Assembly: GCA_963817905.1 (NCBI GenBank)
Contig: CAWFPS010000003.1
Coordinates: 1,736,001 to 1,800,000, forward strand
Length of the DNA stretch: 64,000 nt
From: VRUE01 sp963817905
Lineage (GTDB): Bacteria; Actinomycetota; Thermoleophilia; Solirubrobacterales; 70-9
Direction of reading: 5' to 3'
A program made the position numbers and the translations under genes. The notes under the pieces are model-generated. The model worked only from the letters and a program-made list of their open reading frames with translations. It was not told the origin of the DNA and did not search any database. This document shows positions 16,781-25,260 of the stretch, piece by piece (within the stretch, counting starts at the first letter, position 1; each line of letters opens with the position of its first letter).

Positions 16781-17749
16781 ATGAAAGTATTGATTACAGG
16801 TGCCACGGGTTTGATCGGAAAAGAGATCGTTGCCTTATGTCAACAAAAGAATTTCGCAGTTAATTTCTTGACCACACACAAGGAAAAACTGGTTCAAACG
16901 GAAAATTTGAAAGGATTTTACTGGAATCCGGCTACCGCTAAGATTGATGTGGAGTGCTTTCAAGGGGTATCGGCGATTATTAACCTTGCAGGTGCCAGTA
17001 TTTCAAAAAGATGGACAAAAAGTTACAAGAAAGAGATTCTGACCAGCAGATTGGATTCCTTGCGAACCTTATATGCCGCCTTGAAAAAAATAGATGGGGG
17101 TGACATCAAATCGTTTGTCTCGGCGTCTGCCATTGGTATCTACCCCAATTCGTTGACATCCTTATATTATGAGGATGAAATCGAGGTAGACGAAGGTTTT
17201 TTGGGGGAAACGGTCAAAGCTTGGGAAACGGAAGCCGACCTGTTCACTGAATTCGGATGTACAGTGGCAAAAATTAGGATTGGCCTGGTAATGTCTCCCA
17301 ACGGTGGTGCGTTGCCAAAAATAGCAAAACCCATTAAGTATGGACTAGGAGCTTCCTTCGGTAGTGGCGAACAATGGCAATCCTGGATTCATCTTTCTGA
17401 TTTGGCGCACATTTTTATTTTTGTCGTTGAGAATGAACTCCAGGGAATTTATAATGGTGTGGGCCCCAATCCTATTACCAACTCCAAGTTGGTCAAGGAA
17501 ATAGCAAAAGTATTGGATCGCCCTTTGATCTTGCCAAACATCCCAAAATTCGTCATGAATTTTTTGCTCGGTGAAATGTCATATCTCCTATATGCCAGTC
17601 AACGGGTAAGTAGTAAAAAAATAGAGGAAGAAGGATTTATCTTTAGGTATCGAAACATTTGTTTGGCCTTACAAGAAATTTATCAACAACAAGAGGGGGT
17701 CGAAGCCGTTGACTCACCATTTACCCAGGAATACACTTCAATAAAATAA
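16781..17749 (+). CDS. TIGR01777-type NAD-dependent epimerase/dehydratase
   Basis: A 322-residue extended SDR protein. The N-terminal Rossmann motif is ITGATGLIGKEIV (GxxGxxG). The substrate side carries NLAGASISKRWTKSYKKEILTSRL, typical of the YfcH/SDR39U1 group, then SASAIGIYP (the place of the catalytic Ser-Tyr area) and the C-terminal DUF1731 part with a GLGASFGSGEQWQSWIHLSDL segment before it. The reaction is unproven for this group. Cytoplasmic, monocistronic, and followed by a clear terminator. Confidence 0.9.
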   Translation: MKVLITGATGLIGKEIVALCQQKNFAVNFLTTHKEKLVQTENLKGFYWNPATAKIDVECFQGVSAIINLAGASISKRWTKSYKKEILTSRLDSLRTLYAALKKIDGGDIKSFVSASAIGIYPNSLTSLYYEDEIEVDEGFLGETVKAWETEADLFTEFGCTVAKIRIGLVMSPNGGALPKIAKPIKYGLGASFGSGEQWQSWIHLSDLAHIFIFVVENELQGIYNGVGPNPITNSKLVKEIAKVLDRPLILPNIPKFVMNFLLGEMSYLLYASQRVSSKKIEEEGFIFRYRNICLALQEIYQQQEGVEAVDSPFTQEYTSIK

Positions 17750-17772
17750 GTCGAAATAGCAAATGCGAATCG

Positions 17773-17803
17773 AAAAGCACCCGAGTACTATGGGTGCTTT
17801 TTT
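17773..17803 (+). terminator. intrinsic terminator after the epimerase gene
   Basis: AAAAGCACCC (17773-17782), a 9-nt loop, GGGTGCTTTTTT (17792-17803): a strong stem ending in T6. Confidence 0.9.
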
Positions 17804-17820
17804 GCAATGTTGTGTGACAT

Positions 17821-17853
17821 TTTGACATTTTTAAAGATTTGGCAGTACTTTTG
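17821..17853 (+). promoter_or_regulatory. grpE-dnaJ promoter
   Basis: TTTG (17821-17824), a 21-nt spacer and TACTTTTG (17846-17853) match the Bacteroidota -33/-7 consensus. No CIRCE element is visible between it and the ATG at 17888. Confidence 0.65.
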
Positions 17854-17887
17854 CCATCGTAAGGAGCAGCTAAAATTGTGAAAATAA

Positions 17888-18439
17888 ATGAGCAACACAG
17901 AACAAACGGAAGATTTCGAGGAGATATTTTCAGACACCGAGGAAAATCTTGAAGGACGGGAAGAGCCTCAAGGCGAGTCGGAATTAATGAGCACAGAGGA
18001 GCGACTTCGTGAAGAATTGGCCAAGGAGAAGGACAAGTTTTTACGACTTTTTGCGGAATTTGAAAATTATAAGAAGCGTACTTCCAAAGAGCGGATGGAA
18101 TTATTCAAAACTGCCGGCCAAGAGGTGATAGTTTCCTTATTGCCCGTTTTGGACGATTTTGATAGGGCGTTGAAAGAGCTTTCAAAATATGAGGAAAATG
18201 ACCTCTTCAAAGGGGTTGACCTGATTCGTGGAAAATTTAGGGAAACCATGATTTCTAAGGGTTTGAAGGAGATCGAGGTCAAACCTGGGGATGTTTTCGA
18301 TGCCGAATTGCACGAGGCCATTACCCAAATTCCGGCACCAAACAATAAATTAAAAGGAAAAATTGTCGATGTTATCGAAAAAGGATTTAAGCTTGGCGAC
18401 AAGATTATACGTCACCCAAAAGTGGTCGTTGGCAACTAA
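17888..18439 (+). CDS. grpE: nucleotide exchange factor GrpE
   Basis: A 183-residue GrpE, the exchange factor that releases ADP from DnaK. It has the acidic N-terminal tail (residues 1-35), a long coiled coil (EERLREELAKEKDKFLRLFAEFENYKKR), the four-helix region with LLPVLDDFDRAL and KGVDLIRGKFRETM, and the C-terminal beta wing with HEAITQIPAP and GFKLGDKIIRHPKVVVG. Cytoplasmic. dnaJ starts 9 bp downstream, the common grpE-dnaJ order; dnaK is not in the window. Confidence 0.97.
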   Translation: MSNTEQTEDFEEIFSDTEENLEGREEPQGESELMSTEERLREELAKEKDKFLRLFAEFENYKKRTSKERMELFKTAGQEVIVSLLPVLDDFDRALKELSKYEENDLFKGVDLIRGKFRETMISKGLKEIEVKPGDVFDAELHEAITQIPAPNNKLKGKIVDVIEKGFKLGDKIIRHPKVVVGN

Positions 18440-18448
18440 TTTAAGTTT

Positions 18449-19569
18449 ATGAAAGCGGATTATTACGAAATTCTAGGCATAACCAAGAATGCCACGGCTG
18501 CCGAGATAAAAAAGGCCTACAGGAAAAAGGCCTTGGAATACCATCCCGACAAAAACCAAGGTGATGCAAAGGCCGAAGAAATGTTCAAAAAGGCGGCAGA
18601 AGCCTATGAGGTCTTAAGTGATCCAAATAAGAAATCGCGCTATGACCAATTTGGTCATGCTGCCTTTGAAGGTGGCGGTGGCTTTAGTGGTGGTGGTATG
18701 AACATGGAAGATATTTTCAGCCAGTTTGGGGATATCTTTGGTGGCGCCTTCGGAGGAGGCGGTTTTAGTGGCTTTGGGGGCTTTAGTGGTGGCGGCCAAC
18801 GCAGGGTGAAAGGCAGTAACCTTAGGATTCGAGTGACTCTAAATTTGGAGGAAGTTGCCCATGGCGTCGAAAAAAGATCAAGGTTCGGAGAAAGATACAG
18901 GCCGCAGGGGTTACCTATAAAACCTGTAGCACATGCGGAGGTCATGGTCAAGTAACCAAGATTACCAACACCATATTAGGGAGAATGCAAACGGCGGTTA
19001 CTTGCAGTACGTGTGGTGGAAGTGGGCAGATTCTAGATCAGCGTCCCAGCGATTCGGATGCCCATGGTCTTAAAATTGTTGAGGAAACCGTTTCAATTAA
19101 AATTCCCGCAGGTGTTGAAGACGGGATGCAATTGAAAGTGCCCAATAAGGGAAATGATGCTCCGGGTAATGGAGTGCCTGGTGATTTATTGGTAGCTATT
19201 GAAACAAAGGATCACGATACCTTGAAACGCGAAGGGGATAACCTGCATTACGATCTTTATGTGAGTATTCCAGAAGCCGTAATGGGTACCTCGAAGGAAA
19301 TCGATGCCGTTGGCGGTACCGTTCGGATTAAATTAGAACCTGGAATACAATCGGGCAAGATATTGCGATTGCGAGGAAAGGGAATTTCGAATATCAATGG
19401 TTATGGTAGCGGGGATTTATTGGTTCATGTGAATGTTTGGACACCCAAGGAGCTAAATAAGGAACAAAAGGAATTTTTTGAACGTATGAAAGGCGATACG
19501 AATTTTGAGCCAAAACCCGAAAAATCGGATAAATCTTTTTTTGAGAAAGTGAAAGATATGTTCTCCTAA
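18449..19569 (+). CDS. dnaJ: chaperone DnaJ, reading frame broken by one missing base
   Basis: The J domain (residues 1-70, HPD in EYHPDKNQ), the Gly/Phe-rich linker and the start of the substrate domain are in one frame that ends at 18955. The zinc-finger and C-terminal domains continue in the next frame to 19569. Adding one A to the six-A run at 18870-18875 restores a 373-residue protein with the expected junction EEVAHGVEKKIKVRRKIQ. Only two CxxCxGxG motifs (CSTCGGHG, CSTCGGSG) are present, not four, as I recall for flavobacterial DnaJ. Because both halves are well conserved, a sequencing or assembly error is more likely than gene loss. Confidence 0.9.
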
Positions 19570-19602
19570 TTGAGATTTGCTTTGGATTTTAAATAAAAAA
19601 CG

Positions 19603-19700
19603 TATATTTGATTCAATATTGGGAAACCAATATTAATTTTCTTTTTCATAGCAATTTTTTTCCCATCCTCAATTCAATTGAGGGTGGGTTTTGTATTTTT
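19603..19700 (+). ncRNA. candidate small RNA unit downstream of dnaJ
   Basis: A perfect -7 box TATATTTG (19603-19610) with TTTG at 19581-19584 precedes AATATTGG-GAAA-CCAATATT (19615-19634), an 8-bp stem capped by a GNRA-type loop, then a pyrimidine-rich single-stranded stretch, then the terminator described separately. A start near 19616 would yield an RNA of about 80-85 nt with no open frame. It could also simply be a double terminator for dnaJ. Confidence 0.3.
19662..19700 (+). terminator. terminator after dnaJ
   Basis: CCCATCCTCAATT (19662-19674) pairs with AATTGAGGGTGGG (19676-19688, one G-T pair, tip unpaired) and is followed by TTTTGTATTTTT. The remaining part of the 423-bp gap (19701-19970) shows no gene that I can support. 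Confidence 0.85.
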
Positions 19701-19970
19701 AGGGATTCGCTCCCGTGAAATCGTCTCCGAATTATTGCCCGCTGTTTCCTGATTTTTTGAATCAAGTGCCTATTTGCGATTTATTAGGTTCATATTACCC
19801 CATCACCAGAAAGCGGAAAATTGCCAGATACAGAATCACCCCCTCGTGCAATTATGCTATTTGTTTGTGCAATGTACGCGAATGGTCATTGAGGAAATAA
19901 GGCGTTCTGAAAACTTCATTTACTTTTTAAAATCCCCGATTTTTTCAAAACACGTTTTAATCCAATTCTC

Positions 19971-19978
19971 TATCTTTG
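19971..19978 (+). promoter_or_regulatory. -7 box upstream of the ABC transporter gene
   Basis: TATCTTTG fits TAnnTTTG and lies 14 nt before the ATG at 19993. It supports this ATG as the real start instead of the upstream ATG at 19774. Confidence 0.55.
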
Positions 19979-19992
19979 GGGAAATTGCTTTC

Positions 19993-20928
19993 ATGAATAA
20001 TATTTTGGTAACTAAAGAGGTCACCAAACAATTTGGAAATTATACAGCCCTCGATAAAGTCTCCCTCGAAATACCTAAAAATAGTATCTACGGTCTCCTG
20101 GGTCCGAATGGGGCTGGCAAGACGACCCTAATACGAATTATAAACCAAATCACCTTTCCAGATCGTGGGGAAGTTTTTTTTGACGGTTCGCCATTGCAAC
20201 CGAATGATGTTTCCTTGATTGGCTATCTACCCGAGGAAAGGGGACTCTATAAAAGCATGAAAGTCGGGGAGCAGGCATTGTATCTGGCTCAATTGAAAGG
20301 CTTGAGCAAAGACGAGGCCAAAAAGCGACTTAAATTTTGGTTCGATCGATTGGAAATTGGCGATTGGTGGCATAAAAAAGTCCAGGAACTTTCAAAAGGA
20401 ATGGCACAGAAGATTCAATTTATCGTTACTGTATTACACGAACCTAAATTGCTAATTTTCGATGAGCCTTTTAGTGGTTTCGACCCCATTAATGCCAACC
20501 TCATTAAAGATGAGATCATTCGACTTAAAGAAAACGGAACCTCCATTATCTTTTCAACGCATAGGATGGAATCTGTTGAAGAACTCTGTGAATATATCGC
20601 ACTGCTTCATAAATCTGAAATCATATTGGAGGGTAGGTTATCCGATATAAAGAAGGCATATAAGAACAATATATTCAATATCGGTCTCCAAGTAGGCGAT
20701 GGTGACGCCTTGGTTAAGGCCATGTCTCCTAAATACAATGTGCTAGCTTCTAAATTCGACCCTGTCGAAAAACAATTCGATTGTACCATTCAGTTGCCAA
20801 ACAGCGATTCAGGGGAAATTTTGGCGTTTCTATCGAAGTGGGGCAATATCAATGAGTTTTTCGAAACAATACCATCGGCCAATGATATTTTTATACAAAC
20901 CGTGAAAAGTAAGGGATCCTATGAATAA
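19993..20928 (+). CDS. ABC transporter ATP-binding protein, NatA type
   Basis: A 311-residue ATPase. Starting at 19993 gives the normal N-terminus MNNILVTKEVTKQFGNYTAL; the in-frame extension to 19774 is not protein-like and precedes the promoter. Walker A is GPNGAGKTT (near residue 36), the signature is LSKGMAQKIQF, Walker B is LLIFDEPFSG, and a switch His lies in STHRMES. The C-terminal DUF4162-like domain (~residues 215-300) is typical of NatA-like exporters. It overlaps the permease gene by 8 bp, so the two form one exporter; substrate unknown (Na+ or a lipophilic compound by family analogy). Confidence 0.92.
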   Translation: MNNILVTKEVTKQFGNYTALDKVSLEIPKNSIYGLLGPNGAGKTTLIRIINQITFPDRGEVFFDGSPLQPNDVSLIGYLPEERGLYKSMKVGEQALYLAQLKGLSKDEAKKRLKFWFDRLEIGDWWHKKVQELSKGMAQKIQFIVTVLHEPKLLIFDEPFSGFDPINANLIKDEIIRLKENGTSIIFSTHRMESVEELCEYIALLHKSEIILEGRLSDIKKAYKNNIFNIGLQVGDGDALVKAMSPKYNVLASKFDPVEKQFDCTIQLPNSDSGEILAFLSKWGNINEFFETIPSANDIFIQTVKSKGSYE

Positions 20929-22261
20929 ATTGGCATTGATAATAAAACGGGAATATTTGGCGAAAGTGCGCAATAAATCCTTTGTTGTTATGACTTTTTT
21001 AAGTCCGATTTTAATGGTAGGTATGATCGTTCTTATTGCATACCTGACCAAAATCAATGATAATGAACAACGAATTATCACGATCTTGAATGAAAGCGAT
21101 TATTTTTCAAATGATTTCAATTCGACTGAAAATATTGCGTTTGTCAAGTTCAAGGACATTTCCCTACAAAAGGCGAAAGACTCTACATTGCGACTGGGAT
21201 ATTATGGCCTGTTGTACATTCCTGATGAAAAGGACTTGGAAAAAGTTGCGGGCCGGTCTTTTTTCTTTAGCAAGGACGCCCCAAGCTCATCGGTTTTGGA
21301 CAAACTTGAAGATACTTTTCAAGACCGGTTACAACAAAGAAGATTGCAAGATTTAGGCGTTTCCGCCAAAGACTTTGCCTTAATGGACAATCAATTCGAG
21401 ATCAATACCTCTACTTTTGACGGCGAACAGAATTTAAAGGGTATTAACGAGATCAAGGCCTTTATCGGTGGGGGATTTGGGTATCTGATCATGATGTTCA
21501 TAATTATCTACGGCGGATTTGTAATGCGAAGCGTCATAGAGGAAAAAACGAGTAGGATTATTGAAGTAATAATTTCATCGGTGAAACCGTTTCAATTGAT
21601 GCTTGGAAAAATCATTGGCACTTCATTGGCAGGGATCACGCAGTTTACTATATGGATCATCTCTGCCGGATTATTGATGCTGGTAGCATTTTCCATTTTT
21701 GGCATTGATCCTACCGTCATGAGCGGTAATCAGGGTATGGGCGCATCAATGGGAGGTGCCATGCCGACAATGGTCCCAAATGCGAATCAAACCATGCAAC
21801 TATATGCCCAGGAATTGTTTGAGATACCCTGGTTCATGCTTATCGCCTTTTTTATTGTGTATTTTGTACTGGGATATTTGATCTATAGTTCTATATATGC
21901 CGCAATTGGTGCTGCGGTAGATAATGAAACCGATACCCAACAGTTTATATTCCCCATTATTCTTCCATTGATGCTGGCTATTTATGTGGGTTTCTTTTCG
22001 GTTTTTAATAATCCGCATGGCCCAATTGCCGTCGGATTTTCCCTATTTCCGCTTACATCGCCCATTGTAATGCTTATGCGTTTGCCTGGTGGAATCGGTG
22101 AGGGGGGTGTTCCTATTTGGCAATTGATCACCTCCATTTTATTGTTGATAATTACCTTTATCGGAATCGTTTGGCTGGCCGCTAAAATTTATCGGGTTGG
22201 CATATTGATGTATGGCAAAAAACCCAGTTATAAGGAATTGTATAAATGGTTAAAATATTGA
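20921..22261 (+). CDS. ABC transporter permease, NatB/ABC-2 type
   Basis: A 446-residue permease with one N-terminal helix (residues ~20-45), a large extracytoplasmic domain (to ~175), and five C-terminal helices, starting with YLIMMFIIIYGGFVMRSVIEEKTSRIIEVIISSVKPFQLMLGKI, here described only by position 187-230. The EEKTSRIIEVIISS loop is the hallmark of ABC-2 exporter permeases of this class. It is translationally coupled to the ATPase gene upstream and ends 1 bp before the MscS gene. Confidence 0.9.
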   Translation: MNKLALIIKREYLAKVRNKSFVVMTFLSPILMVGMIVLIAYLTKINDNEQRIITILNESDYFSNDFNSTENIAFVKFKDISLQKAKDSTLRLGYYGLLYIPDEKDLEKVAGRSFFFSKDAPSSSVLDKLEDTFQDRLQQRRLQDLGVSAKDFALMDNQFEINTSTFDGEQNLKGINEIKAFIGGGFGYLIMMFIIIYGGFVMRSVIEEKTSRIIEVIISSVKPFQLMLGKIIGTSLAGITQFTIWIISAGLLMLVAFSIFGIDPTVMSGNQGMGASMGGAMPTMVPNANQTMQLYAQELFEIPWFMLIAFFIVYFVLGYLIYSSIYAAIGAAVDNETDTQQFIFPIILPLMLAIYVGFFSVFNNPHGPIAVGFSLFPLTSPIVMLMRLPGGIGEGGVPIWQLITSILLLIITFIGIVWLAAKIYRVGILMYGKKPSYKELYKWLKY

Positions 22262-22262
22262 G

Positions 22263-23168
22263 ATGGAACAGTTGGAAAAAATACTTTCTTCCATAGAGAA
22301 ATTCTTATCAAGTAGTATTTATACTGGTGAAACGATTCATATTAATATGAGCACGCTGATTACCATTATTTTTGCGCTGATTTTGGTTTCCATCGTTCTC
22401 CGGCTGGTCCACAGAATTGTAACCAAAAAACTCCCGAGCGACGATAAGAACAAGTTTATCAGCATCTTTAATTTCCTAAGATACCTGCTTTACATTCTCG
22501 TAATCGTTATCGTGTTACATTCATCAGGGGTCAATATGACGGCTCTTCTGACGGCATCGGCCGCTTTATTCGTCGGACTTGGCTTTGCTTTGCAGTATTT
22601 GTTCCAAGACATTATTTCGGGCATTCTAATGATCTTGGATCAGTCACTGCACGTAGGGGATATCATTGATATGGATGGTAAAATAGGCAAGGTATTCGAG
22701 ATAAAGTTACGAACTACCAGGGCACTTACCCGAGATGATAAGGTGATCGTCATTCCCAACCACATATTTTTAACGAATAGCATCTATAACTATACGCAAA
22801 ACCACAATATGACCCGTGAGGCAGTAAAGGTAGGGGTTGCCTATGGTAGTGATGTCAAATTGGTAACCAAGTTATTGGAAGGCGTCGTTCAAGATCAACG
22901 GGGCGTATTAAAGAGTCCTAAACCCTTTGTTATCTTTGAGGATTTTGGCGATTCGGCCCTGATGTTTTCTTTAAATTTTTATATTACAGATAGTTACGGT
23001 GATCCTAGAATTAAAAGTGAGGTGCGTTATAAGATCGATGCTGAATTTAGGGCGAATAACATAACCATTCCATTCCCCCAGCGGGATGTGCATATATTTC
23101 AGCCACGTCCCTTCGAACATGTTAACATCTCTAAAACCAATAAGGAATGGGGGTTAGGAGAGGATTGA
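22263..23168 (+). CDS. small-conductance mechanosensitive channel (MscS family)
   Basis: A 301-residue inner-membrane protein with helices at about residues 22-44, 59-80 and 83-115. The pore helix and start of the beta domain read LTASAALFVGLGFALQYLFQ, then DIISGILMI and VGDIIDMDGKIGKVFEI, the diagnostic MscS block, followed by VIVIPNHIFLTNSIYNYT. It opens on membrane tension to release solutes. The start codon is 1 bp after the permease stop; its last 22 bp overlap the next gene, so ABC exporter, channel and outer-membrane protein look like one operon. Confidence 0.93.
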   Translation: MEQLEKILSSIEKFLSSSIYTGETIHINMSTLITIIFALILVSIVLRLVHRIVTKKLPSDDKNKFISIFNFLRYLLYILVIVIVLHSSGVNMTALLTASAALFVGLGFALQYLFQDIISGILMILDQSLHVGDIIDMDGKIGKVFEIKLRTTRALTRDDKVIVIPNHIFLTNSIYNYTQNHNMTREAVKVGVAYGSDVKLVTKLLEGVVQDQRGVLKSPKPFVIFEDFGDSALMFSLNFYITDSYGDPRIKSEVRYKIDAEFRANNITIPFPQRDVHIFQPRPFEHVNISKTNKEWGLGED

Positions 23169-24032
23169 GATATTTTTGCAGTATACTGGCGTACCTATCG
23201 GTTTACTACATAGCGGCACAAACGCCAGATGTATTAAGGATCGAGTATATGAATATGCCCAGAAACGATGCTGGGGCCAAATTGGAGCGCTTGAAGTTGG
23301 TGGCAAACCTGCCCATAAAGGTCAGCGATTCTAATAATATCATCATTGGTGCTGAATACAATAACCTGGCGTATGATCTACAACGAAATGATATCGAATT
23401 CGGGAATGAGGGATTGAAGCATTTTCATGTATTAGACTTGAACCTTGCCTATATCTATAGATATAACAAGGATTGGCGGTTCATTGGTGTCCTTACGCCG
23501 CGGTTGTCGTCTACGTTGACGAACCCAATTGAAAATGGCGACCTTTCATTGAATGCCACCATTGGGGCGTTCAGGGACCGGCAAAACATCGCCAAGCCAA
23601 CGAGACTGGTATTGGGTATTGCCTATAATTCAACGGTGGCCTTGAGGTACCCCGTTGCCCGTCGTTTACTATGAAAAGCGGTTTCATCCTAACTGGACCT
23701 ATGTTTTGGGGGTGCCAAAGTCAGGGATGAAATTCCATTTTAAGGAAAAGAATATCATACAGACCGAATTCATATTAGATGGATATTTTGTCAATCTCCA
23801 AGATGGTACTTTTTTACCCGATGCGGGTTTTGCAGCGTCGATTTCTTCAAGTGCAGCTATTGCGACATTGGGATATTCATACAATATAACCAAGGTAATG
23901 TCTGTTTATGCATTTGCCGGACATACTCTGTTTCAAAGCAATGTCCTTCGGAATAAAGACCGTAATGACATTTTAACACTTAATGATCATTCCAGTTTCT
24001 ACTTTAGGACTGGTTTTAGAATAGGACTATAA
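23147..24032 (+). CDS. DUF6268 outer-membrane beta-barrel protein, frame broken by one extra base
   Basis: The first part (23147-23674) has a signal peptide ending at IAAQ and beta-rich sequence; the second part continues in another frame to 24032. Removing one C from the four-C run at 23650-23653 restores the junction ALRYPLPVVYYEKRFHP and a ~294-residue protein that ends in FRTGFRIGL, as beta-barrels do. It resembles the DUF6268 family common in Flavobacteriia, of unknown function. As with dnaJ, a homopolymer error in the sequence is the simplest explanation; a true pseudogene cannot be excluded. Confidence 0.75.
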
Positions 24033-24042
24033 AATTATAAAC

Positions 24043-25206
24043 ATGCCTAAAATATTAGTAATCGAGGATGAATCAGCGATACGTAGGGTATTGATAAAGA
24101 TACTATCGGAGGAAAATGATACCTACGAATTAGACGAAGCCGAAGATGGCTTAAAAGGTTTGGAAAGCCTAAAGAATACAGAGTATGATTTGGTGCTTTG
24201 TGATATCAAAATGCCTAAAATGGATGGGGTAGAGGTGCTCGTGGCAGCTAGGAAAATTAAACCAGAAATTCCGTTTATAATGATTTCAGGACATGGTGAT
24301 TTGGATACCGCCATCAATACGATGCGCTTGGGCGCCTTTGACTATATTTCAAAACCACCTGATCTGAACCGTTTATTGACGACGGTACGCAATGCACTCG
24401 ACAGAAAAGAATTGGTCATTGAAAATAAAATCCTGAAGAAAAAAGTAGGTAAAAACCATGAGATGGTAGGGGATAGTAAGGAAATCACCAAGATCAAGGA
24501 GATGATTGAAAAAGTGGCCCCTACGGATGCTAGAGTACTGATAACCGGTTCCAATGGTACTGGGAAGGAACTGGTGGCCCATTGGATCCATGAAAAAAGC
24601 CAACGTAGTGCCTCCCCGTTTATCGAGGTGAACTGCGCCGCAATACCTTCCGAGCTTATTGAGAGTGAACTATTTGGCCATGTAAAGGGGGCGTTTACCT
24701 CGGCGGTTCGTGATAGGGCGGGCAAATTTGAGGCTGCCAATAAAGGGACCCTATTCCTCGATGAGATCGGGGATATGAGTCTTTCAGCACAGGCGAAGGT
24801 ACTTCGTGCTTTACAAGAAAGTAAAATAGCACGCGTAGGTACCGATAAAGATATTAAAGTCGATGTTCGTGTGGTTGCGGCAACCAATAAAGATCTTAAA
24901 AAGGAAATCGAGGAAGGGAATTTTCGGGAAGATTTATACCATCGATTGGCGGTTATCTTAATACGTGTTCCTTCCTTGAATGAACGAAGGGACGATATTC
25001 CAACGTTGATTTCCCATTTTGCAGAAAAAATCGCCTCAGAACAGGGCATAGCACCCAAGATATTTTCGAATAAAGCAATTGATTTACTTAAAACGTATGA
25101 CTGGACAGGTAATATAAGGGAGTTGAGAAATGTAGTCGAAAGACTTATAATACTTGGAGGGAAGGAAGTTTCGGAAGCTGATGTAAAATTGTTTGCAAGC
25201 AAATAG
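24043..25206 (+). CDS. NtrC-family response regulator lacking a DNA-binding domain
   Basis: A 387-residue protein: receiver domain (residues 1-120, phosphoacceptor Asp54 in LCDIKMPKMDG), linker, and sigma-54 AAA+ domain (~140-380) with Walker A GSNGTGKE (169-176), the GAFTSA loop (216-221) that contacts sigma-54, Walker B LFLDEIGD and an Arg-finger region. It ends right after the AAA+ domain (ELRNVVERLIILGGKEVSEADVKLFASK region), with no Fis-type helix-turn-helix. It is closest to NtrX-like regulators. No histidine kinase gene is adjacent. It would activate sigma-54 polymerase without specific DNA binding, or with a partner. Confidence 0.92.
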   Translation: MPKILVIEDESAIRRVLIKILSEENDTYELDEAEDGLKGLESLKNTEYDLVLCDIKMPKMDGVEVLVAARKIKPEIPFIMISGHGDLDTAINTMRLGAFDYISKPPDLNRLLTTVRNALDRKELVIENKILKKKVGKNHEMVGDSKEITKIKEMIEKVAPTDARVLITGSNGTGKELVAHWIHEKSQRSASPFIEVNCAAIPSELIESELFGHVKGAFTSAVRDRAGKFEAANKGTLFLDEIGDMSLSAQAKVLRALQESKIARVGTDKDIKVDVRVVAATNKDLKKEIEEGNFREDLYHRLAVILIRVPSLNERRDDIPTLISHFAEKIASEQGIAPKIFSNKAIDLLKTYDWTGNIRELRNVVERLIILGGKEVSEADVKLFASK

Positions 25207-25260
25207 TCTTGTACAAATTTTATTTCTAGGTCGTCGGCCTAAGCCGATGCTGTCTAAATC

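Noticed and set aside
18870..18875. Programmed ribosomal frameshift in dnaJ.
   Set aside because: No stimulatory structure or family precedent is known to me, and two other homopolymer shifts in the window make sequence error the simpler view.
19774..19992. In-frame N-terminal extension of the NatA-like ATPase.
   Set aside because: The extension is not protein-like, ATPases of this type start right where the ATG 19993 is, and a -7 box lies at 19971-19978, inside the extension.
25225..25245. Short inverted repeat (TCGGC/GCCGA) between convergent genes as a terminator.
   Set aside because: Only five base pairs and no T run; too weak to call.
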